The notes beneath the pieces were generated by a model. It was not told where the DNA came from. It saw only the letters and a list, made by a program, of their open reading frames with translations, and made no database searches. Below are positions 31,176 through 36,771 of a DNA stretch of 36,771 nucleotides, piece after piece; the stretch's first letter is position 1, and every line of letters starts with the position of its first letter. The stretch is taken from the NCBI RefSeq assembly GCF_000336695.1, contig NZ_AOMC01000063.1, positions 1-36,771 of the forward strand, read 5' to 3'. A program made the translations under genes and the position numbers. The stretch is from Halococcus morrhuae DSM 1307 (GTDB lineage: Archaea; Halobacteriota; Halobacteria; Halobacteriales; Halococcaceae).

Positions 31176-31973
31176 GTGGCAGTCCGCCGATTCGTCCGCG
31201 GTCACGTCGAATGGCCGCGCCTCGAAGCCGTCTGTCGGGAGGTTGCAGCCCGGTACGATCAGTCGACCGTCCGCGTGAACTTCCTCGACGGCAACAACTG
31301 GCTCTCGACGCCCTGCGTCGTCGACGATCGCTGGTTCGTCAAGATCATCAGCCCACAGAACGCGCTGGTCCACGCGCTGTTCACCGCCGGACGAAACCTC
31401 GGGATGTTTTCGAGCGGCACCGAGGGCTTCTTCGAGCGCCTCAACAGCCCCCTGGAGATGGCCGAACACGAACTCGCCGCCACCCGCCGCATCCGCGAGA
31501 TCGGCGTCAACGCGCCCGAGCCGATCGAGGCGTTCGGCCACGGCGATCTCGGCGTGGTCGTCCTCGAATATCTGCCCGCGTTCCGGACGCTCGCGGAGCT
31601 CTCGCCGGCGGAGACAGCGGCGATCGCACCGGATCTCGTCGCGTCGCTCGCGCGGATGCACGCGGCGGGGTTCGGCCACGGCGACCTCCAGGCCGAAAAC
31701 GTCCTCGTCGCCGACAGCGAGCTATACTTCATCGATGCGACGAGCGTGCGCGAGGACGCCACCGTCGACGCGCGTTCGTACGATCTCGCGTGTGCGCTCG
31801 CGGTGCTCGAACCGACTCTCGGCGGGCGGGCGGCGGTCGATGTCGCCAACGAGCGGTACACTGTCGAAGAACTGCTCGCCGCCCGCGAGTTCGTCGATTT
31901 CGTCGGCGTGCGCCCCGACCACGACTTCGACGCTGCCGTTCTCCGTGCCGAGATCGAAAAGCGTGCGGCGTAG
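31176..31973 (+). CDS. RIO/Bud32-like protein kinase-fold protein
   Basis: A 265-residue protein with a compact kinase fold. The ATP lysine is probably K56 in WFVKII, the catalytic loop is HGDLQAENVL with Asp170, and the metal-binding Asp187 is in FIDAT, in place of DFG. The glycine-rich loop is poor (FLDGNNWLS). These features suit RIO, Bud32 or lipopolysaccharide-kinase-like families rather than eukaryotic-type Ser/Thr kinases. The start is GTG, set by the TATA box at 31148. It might phosphorylate a protein or small molecule; sequence does not decide. It is monocistronic, with the aldehyde dehydrogenase downstream under its own promoter. Confidence 0.85.
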   Translation: MAVRRFVRGHVEWPRLEAVCREVAARYDQSTVRVNFLDGNNWLSTPCVVDDRWFVKIISPQNALVHALFTAGRNLGMFSSGTEGFFERLNSPLEMAEHELAATRRIREIGVNAPEPIEAFGHGDLGVVVLEYLPAFRTLAELSPAETAAIAPDLVASLARMHAAGFGHGDLQAENVLVADSELYFIDATSVREDATVDARSYDLACALAVLEPTLGGRAAVDVANERYTVEELLAAREFVDFVGVRPDHDFDAAVLRAEIEKRAA

Positions 31974-32001
31974 TCCCGTCCCGGTCATGACCGGGAACAG
32001 C

Positions 32002-32006
32002 TATAC
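32002..32006 (+). promoter_or_regulatory. TATA-like box of the aldehyde dehydrogenase gene
   Basis: TATAC, about 27 nt before the ATG at 32031, consistent with a leaderless mRNA. Confidence 0.5.
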
Positions 32007-32030
32007 CCGAGCGCCGCCCCTGAAGGGGGT

Positions 32031-33596
32031 ATGGCAGAGACCACGACACGGCGACCGCCGAGCGAGTTCGCCGACCTGCTCGGCCAGCTCCCGGATGATC
32101 CAGAGGATCGCGAGTCGATCGCCGTCGAAGCACCCGACAGCGGCGACGAGCTCGGCACGGTGCCTGCCCACACCGCGGCGGACGTGCGCGCGGCCACCGA
32201 ACGCGCCGCCGACGCACAGGCATCTTGGGCCGACCGCTCGTTCGACGAGCGTGCAGCCGTCGTCGAGCGCTATCACGATCTCGTGCTCGACGAGCAGGCG
32301 GAACTGCTCGATCTCGTCCAGCGCGAGAGCGGCAAGAGCCGGCGCGCAGCCTACGAGGAGCTGCTCGATATCGCCATCACGAGCCGCTACTACGCCTACC
32401 ATGGCGACGAACACATCCAGTCACGTCGGCGTGCGGGCGCGATCCCGTTGCTGACGAAGACCGTCGAACATCACCATCCGAAGGGTGTCGTCGGGATCAT
32501 CTCGCCATGGAACTACCCCCTCACGCTCGCGGTCTCTGACGCGATCCCGGCGCTGCTCGCCGGCAATTCGGTCGTGCTCAAACCCGCGAAGGAGACACCG
32601 TTCACCGCGCTACGCGCCGTCTCGCTGCTCCGTGAGGCCGGCCTCCCTGACGACGCTTTCCAGGTCGTCACCGGCCGCGGTTCGGAGATCGGCACGCCGC
32701 TCATCGAACAGTCGGACTATCTGATGTTCACCGGAAGCACCGAGACGGGGAGGACGGTGGCCGAACAGGCTGGCGCGAACCTCACCGACTGCTCGATGGA
32801 GCTCGGCGGGAAGAACCCGCTCCTCGTGTTCGACGACGCCGATCTCGGGAAAACCGTCGAGGGTGCCATCCGTGGCGCGTTCACCAACGCCGGCCAGCTC
32901 TGCATCTCACTCGAACGGTTCTACGTCCAGTCGGGCGTCCGCGAGGCGTTCGAGCGGCGGTTCGTCGATGCGGTCGACGAGCTCGAACTCGGAACGAGCC
33001 TCGACTACGACGCCGACGTCGGATCGCTGGCTTCGGCCGATCAGCTGGAGAAGGTCGAATCGCACGTTGAAGACGCCCGTGAGAAGGGGGCGACGGTGCT
33101 CACGGGTGGCGAGGCGCGGCCCGACGTCGGCCCGTATTTCTACGAGCCGACGGTGCTGACCGACGTCACCGACGAGATGACCGTGGCGAGCGAGGAAACC
33201 TTCGGCCCCGTCGTCGCCATCCACGAGTTCGACGACGTGGGGGAGGCCATCGAGCTGGCGAACGACTCCGATCGCGGGCTGAACGCGAGCGTCTGGACCG
33301 AGGATTCCGACCTTGGCCACGCCGTCGCTCGCCGGATCGAGTGCGGCACCGTCAATATCAACGAGGGTTACGTGGCGACGTGGGCCTCGACCGACGCGCC
33401 GATGGGCGGGATGAAGGAGTCGGGGCTCGGCCGACGACACGGCCGCGAAGGAATTCGCAAATACACCGATGCACAGACGGTGGCCGAACAGCGCTTCGCA
33501 CCGATCGCCGCCCCGTCCGGCGTTCCCGAGGAGCTCTACACCGCGGGGATGACGGCCGCGATGCGCGTACTGAAGCGGATTCCCGGGCTTCGATAG
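32031..33596 (+). CDS. NAD(P)-dependent aldehyde dehydrogenase (succinate-semialdehyde dehydrogenase-like)
   Basis: A 521-residue ALDH. The catalytic Cys291 is in NAGQLCISLER and the general base Glu257 in MELGGKNP; the cofactor region has GIISPWNYPLTLAV, VVLKPAKETPFTA and FTGSTETGR. The end has MGGMKESGLGRRHGREGIRKYT. The ER after the active cysteine and the overall pattern resemble GabD2/succinate-semialdehyde dehydrogenases, which oxidise the semialdehyde to the acid; broad-specificity aldehyde oxidation is the alternative. Length is slightly longer than usual because of an N-terminal acidic extension and a C-terminal tail that ends MRVLKRIPGLR. Monocistronic. Confidence 0.93.
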   Translation: MAETTTRRPPSEFADLLGQLPDDPEDRESIAVEAPDSGDELGTVPAHTAADVRAATERAADAQASWADRSFDERAAVVERYHDLVLDEQAELLDLVQRESGKSRRAAYEELLDIAITSRYYAYHGDEHIQSRRRAGAIPLLTKTVEHHHPKGVVGIISPWNYPLTLAVSDAIPALLAGNSVVLKPAKETPFTALRAVSLLREAGLPDDAFQVVTGRGSEIGTPLIEQSDYLMFTGSTETGRTVAEQAGANLTDCSMELGGKNPLLVFDDADLGKTVEGAIRGAFTNAGQLCISLERFYVQSGVREAFERRFVDAVDELELGTSLDYDADVGSLASADQLEKVESHVEDAREKGATVLTGGEARPDVGPYFYEPTVLTDVTDEMTVASEETFGPVVAIHEFDDVGEAIELANDSDRGLNASVWTEDSDLGHAVARRIECGTVNINEGYVATWASTDAPMGGMKESGLGRRHGREGIRKYTDAQTVAEQRFAPIAAPSGVPEELYTAGMTAAMRVLKRIPGLR

Positions 33597-33679
33597 CCGG
33601 ATCCATCGACCCACCGGCTCGTCGCGGAGCCCGAAGAGAAGCGAAACGCGCAACCCCGGAACACGGCTACACGCACCTG

Positions 33680-34261
33680 ATGGCTGATGCCGACACCGAA
33701 CCGTCCCGGCCCGTCCAGGGAGACTACCTCGATACGGTCGCCGAGCGGCTCGAAAACTCCTACGACCTCGAACGCGATCGGTCGGTCGAGGACACGACGT
33801 GGACGCTGTACGGCTGGCTCACGCTCGAACGCGAGAAGTATTTCCTCCATCCGACGGTCTCCTATGCCCGGCACGACTCGGACGAACACCTCTTCGTCCG
33901 GCGGGTCGACGCGATCGACACAAAGATCCTCGACACGGCGATCGATCTCGGACATACTCTCGCCGACGACTGGATCGAGGCGGACGAGCGCCACTACAGC
34001 ACCGACTTCACGTTCGTCTTCGTCGCCCCGACGATCCCGGAAGCGGTGGCCGACCGCATCGAGGGGTTCCGCGACCGAACGCTGCTCAAATACGGCTACT
34101 ACGGCCACTACGAGGTAAACCTCGTCGTCGCTGCTCCACCCTCCGAGGAACTCGTCGCGAGCGAAAAAGCCGACGTCGCCGCGGCGTTTCGGACGTGGAC
34201 GCCGCCCGTCGAACGCGATCATGGTCTCTTCGGCCGGCTCGCGGACGCGATCTTCGACTGA
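33680..34261 (+). CDS. Conserved hypothetical protein (193 aa)
   Basis: A 193-residue acidic, soluble protein that I do not recognise. No signal peptide, membrane helix or cysteine pair is seen. Aromatic and charged segments (TWTLYGWLTLEREKYFLHP, YGYYGHYEVNLVVAAP) and the pattern of strands suggest a mixed alpha/beta domain. The ATG at 33680 is the first in frame after a non-coding stretch; codon use and acidity match a real haloarchaeal gene. It follows the aldehyde dehydrogenase by 83 nt on the same strand and ends 25 nt from the end of the truncated cstA gene, which is convergent. No function is assigned. Confidence 0.75.
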   Translation: MADADTEPSRPVQGDYLDTVAERLENSYDLERDRSVEDTTWTLYGWLTLEREKYFLHPTVSYARHDSDEHLFVRRVDAIDTKILDTAIDLGHTLADDWIEADERHYSTDFTFVFVAPTIPEAVADRIEGFRDRTLLKYGYYGHYEVNLVVAAPPSEELVASEKADVAAAFRTWTPPVERDHGLFGRLADAIFD

Positions 34262-34286
34262 TCGATCAGTAACGAAAACGAGTCGA

Positions 34287-35873
34287 CTACTGGTCGGAGC
34301 CGCCGTCGGCGGCGGTGACGTCCTGCCCGCGGACGTCCCGGATGTTGCCGAGGCCCTGCCGGAACAGCGCGAGCGCGAGCACCAGAAGGATCGTCCCGAT
34401 GACGATTTGCAGAGCGAGCGACCACGCTGCCGTCTCCGCGTTGCCGAGGATCAGCCCCTGATAGAGGTTCTGATAGAATTCGAGATAGACGAGCGCACAG
34501 ACCGTCACGACAGACATCAGCACCATCGGCACCCCGGTCGAGACGAGCTGTTTGCTGTCGTCCCAGTTCGCCAGCCAGACCGTCGCGGTGAGCAGCGCGA
34601 GCGCGGCGAGCAACTGGTTCGCACTGCCGAAGAGCTGCCAGAGCGGCGTCCACGTGCCCGAAGCGATCAGGACGTAGGCGACCAGACACTGGACGGCGCT
34701 GTTGGCGTAGCGATTCGAGGCCACTTTCTGGGTCTTCGTTTCGGACGTGCCGACGATCTCCTCGAAGAGATAGCGGCCGAGTCGGAGCGCGGTATCGGTC
34801 GAGGTGAGCAGGAAACTCACCATCACGAGCGCCATGAACGGTGCGCCGAAGCTCGCCGGGATCCCGAGACTACTCAGGATCACGCCGCCGCCACCCGCGA
34901 ACTTCGGGAGCGCGAGTCCGACGCCGCCGGTGGCGTCGGCCGCGGTGACGCCCACGACCGCGACCGCCGACAGCGCGACGGTGGCGAGCAGCCCCTCGCC
35001 GAGCATCCCGCCGTAGCCGATCAGGCGGGCGTCGGTCTCGCGGTTGAGCTGTTTCGCGGTCGTCCCCGACGAGACGAGCGCGTGAAAACCGCTGATGGTT
35101 CCACAGGCGATCGTGACGAACAACATCGGGAACAGCGGGCTGGACGCCCCGAGCGTGCTGTTGCCGCCGAAGCCGGTGAACGCGGGGATGTTCGTCACGA
35201 GCGCTTCGTTCGCGCTGCCGAGCACCGTGCCGACGATGATCGCGACCAGCGCGCCGCCGACGCCGGCGTACAGCAGGAACGACGAGAGGTAGTCACGCGG
35301 TTGCAGTAGCGTCCAGACGGGCAGCACGCTCGCGATGAACGAGTAGACCAGGACGATCGGGATCCACTGGGTCTGGCTGAGCTGGATCGGAAAGCGGAGC
35401 CCGACGAAGACGCTGGCGAACGTCAGCGTCACGAACAGTACGGTGCCGGGGATGAAGGGAAGATCGAACTGGTAGAGATACACCCCGAAGACGAGTGCGA
35501 GTGCGATGTAGAGCATGCTCGCGGTCGCGGCGCTCGGAAACTCTTGGAACACCAGTCCGACGACGTAGGCGAACACCGCGACGACGAGGATGATCGTGAG
35601 GAAGGCGAACCAGAGCAGGAGATCCTTGCTCTCCTCGCCGACGTACTCGCCGATGATCGAGCCGATCGATCGGCCCTCGTGGCGGAGACTGCCCGAGAGC
35701 GATACGAAGTCGTGTACTGCGCCCATCAGCGGGTTTCCAATGGCGATCCAGAGGACGGCCGGCAGCCAGCCCCAGAGGAGGCCGGCCGTGATCGGGCCGA
35801 CGATCGGCGCACCGCCCGCGATGCTCGAAAAGTGATGGCCCAGGAGGACGGGTTTCTTCGCCGGAACCTCGGC
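34287..35873 (-). pseudogene. cstA: Carbon starvation protein CstA, 5'-truncated by an insertion sequence
   Basis: A multi-pass membrane protein of the CstA family, which imports peptides or pyruvate in bacteria. The frame keeps VPAKKPVLLGHHFSSIAGGAP, then GPITAGLL, IGNPLMGAVHDF and GRSIGSIIGEYVG, and at least a dozen hydrophobic helices to the natural end (QDVTAADGGSDQ), at least 528 residues. Homology stops at about 35873: the usual N-terminus (first membrane helices, about 70 residues) is missing and the DNA beyond is an insertion-sequence end with a transposase gene. No ATG, GTG or TTG lies in frame before ATG 35726, which would give a 479-residue protein without the first helices and the GHHF motif. 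It is therefore probably inactive. Confidence 0.85.
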
Positions 35874-35880
35874 TTGGCAA

Positions 35881-36680
35881 CTTTTCCCTACGCTCGCTGA
35901 CTGGTCAGCGAGCAGTAGGCAGTGACATCGAACAGTGGTTCCCAGAGGAGATCTGATGCTCGTCTACTGTGCTCGGCGTTACTCGTCTTCCGCCGTGGTT
36001 TGAGCAAGCCTTCGCAGCATTCGAACAAGTCTTCTCTGACAGCCGCAACGCTGATTCGTTCAAACACCTCGTGAGCACGCTGATTCTCGGTGAAGCGCAG
36101 TGGACGGTCAGTGGCCTCGCCCGCGGGATTTCGCGTCCCGACGCGGACGCAAAATCCCGCAGAGCATACGATTACTTCTTCGGCGGTGCTGACTGGTCGC
36201 CTACCAATCTCGCCCACTACCACGCTGAGTACGTCTTCGACCAACTCCAAATTGGTGCCGGCGACGACGTCCTCCTTCACATCGACGATACGTTCATTCC
36301 GAAAACCGGCGACGCCACCGATGGCGTCGCCCGGTTGTACAATCCTGTTGCCGGAGAGACGGAGCTGGGCAACAAGATCGTCACTTCCAGCCTCCAGATC
36401 GGGGACGTCTATGTTCCCTACCGTGCGCGGATGTACGTTCCAGAGGATCTTGCGTCGGATTTCGACGAGCCGTTCAAGAAAAAGACCGAGATCGCCGTCG
36501 AAGAGATCGTGACGCCGCTCCAGCTGCCGGCTGGAGCGGCTCTCACAGTGGTTTTCGACGCCGCGTACTACGGTGACGAGAGAATTGTTGCAATCCAAAA
36601 TCAGGGCCATGACGTCGTTTGTCGGCTGAAATCCGACAAACACGTCTCTCCACAGAGCGTCGTCTGGACCCAACGCGTCG
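35881..36680 (+). mobile_element. Insertion sequence (DDE transposase type), left part, inside cstA
   Basis: Foreign DNA begins within a few bases of 35880, where the cstA frame breaks. It contains a terminal-side palindrome, the start of a transposase gene, and ends near 36680 where another element starts. The exact ends and a target duplication cannot be read because the right-hand junction is interrupted or outside the window. Confidence 0.7.
35887..35919. repeat. Palindrome at the insertion-sequence left end
   Basis: GCTCGCTGAC (35892-35901) and GTCAGCGAGC (35904-35913) form a perfect 10-bp stem around TG, with CCTA/TAGG pairing outside it. It lies at the cstA junction and just before the transposase gene, so it may be a transposase-binding site or may limit read-through transcription. 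Confidence 0.6.
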
Positions 36681-36766
36681 ACGCGATAGTCATTTGGATA
36701 ACTTCTGAAGATACGGAGCGAGGAATTTCTCGATCCATGAGACGGCGAAACTCAGCCGATCAGTGA
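35969..36766 (+). pseudogene. DDE transposase, IS701/IS4-like, 3'-truncated
   Basis: The frame opens with GTG (MLGVTRLPPWFEQAFAAFEQ). It has GLARGISRPDADAKSRRAYDYFFGG, then HIDDTFIPKTGD, where the first catalytic Asp would lie, and VVFDAAYYGDERIV with the second Asp. These fit DDE transposases of the IS701/IS4 group, usually about 400 residues. Transposase-like sequence continues to about WTQRVDA (near 36680). The last 28 or so codons (IVIWITSEDTERG onward) lie antisense to another transposase end and are not part of the family, so the third catalytic residue is lost. The gene is interrupted and should be inactive. Family placement is by pattern only. Confidence 0.75.
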
Positions 36767-36771
36767 GGCGG
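36690..36771 (-). CDS. C-terminal fragment of a second element, probable transposase
   Basis: On the minus strand the last 26 codons of a gene run in from the window edge and stop at TGA (36690-36692); the readable tail ends WIEKFLAPYLQKLSK. The plus-strand transposase stops looking like its family exactly where this begins, which suggests a second insertion. The fragment is too short to name a family. It could also be the end of a host gene. Confidence 0.4.
   Translation of the reverse strand, partial: RLTDRLSFAVSWIEKFLAPYLQKLSK

Noticed and set aside
35888-36673. Minus-strand open frame of 261 codons opposite the transposase
   Set aside because: It is antisense to the DDE transposase and has no domain features.

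Overview
This window is chromosomal DNA of a halophilic archaeon (class Halobacteria). The DNA is GC-rich and the predicted proteins are strongly acidic (Asp/Glu-rich). It carries sn-glycerol-1-phosphate dehydrogenase (egsA), the hallmark of archaeal ether lipids. Many genes have a TATA-like box about 25-32 nt before the start codon with no room for a leader, as expected for leaderless haloarchaeal mRNAs. The genus cannot be fixed from the sequence alone.

Layout. 1-925: end of a LivG-type and a complete LivF-type ABC ATPase. 1029-7076: acyl-CoA catabolism, namely an AMP-forming acyl-CoA ligase overlapping a PaaG-like crotonase, a convergent acyl-CoA dehydrogenase, and a fused 3-hydroxyacyl-CoA dehydrogenase/enoyl-CoA hydratase. 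7128-8653: tRNA-Glu, a structured intergenic segment and an AI-2E-family permease. 8744-10468: a selenium-binding protein/methanethiol oxidase homologue directly abutting a 2Fe-2S ferredoxin. 10583-14669: a four-gene biotin operon read leftward as bioB, a bioU-like gene, bioF, bioD, with no bioA. 14868-15404: a 35-residue zinc micro-protein and a cold-shock protein. 15513-18663: an SDR, an UlaG-like metallo-hydrolase and an enolase-superfamily enzyme. 18852-21598: a membrane protein with a CCCC motif, a TetR regulator with a candidate operator, tRNA-Arg(CCG) and a membrane-anchored ferredoxin. 21599-22223: a non-coding region built from repeats and hairpins. 22224-33596: a second acyl-CoA synthetase, egsA, a sulfatase, a TIM-barrel protein, an SDR, an epimerase, a GNAT, a second acyl-CoA dehydrogenase, a kinase-like protein and an aldehyde dehydrogenase. 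33680-36771: an unknown protein, then a cstA gene cut at its 5' end by an insertion sequence whose transposase is itself cut by another element.

How the genes work together. Two ligases, two acyl-CoA dehydrogenases, a PaaG-like isomerase and the fused HADH/ECH cover activation, dehydrogenation, hydration and the second oxidation of acyl-CoAs, but no thiolase or ETF gene is here. BioF, the BioU-like protein, BioD and BioB would take pimeloyl thioester to biotin, with the BioU-like protein replacing BioA at the KAPA-to-DAPA step.

The observations I rate highest are the bioU-type biotin operon, a dispersed repeat element with a module seen three times, an array of five consecutive three-base-loop hairpins, the nested insertion in cstA, and the abutting SBP56-ferredoxin pair.
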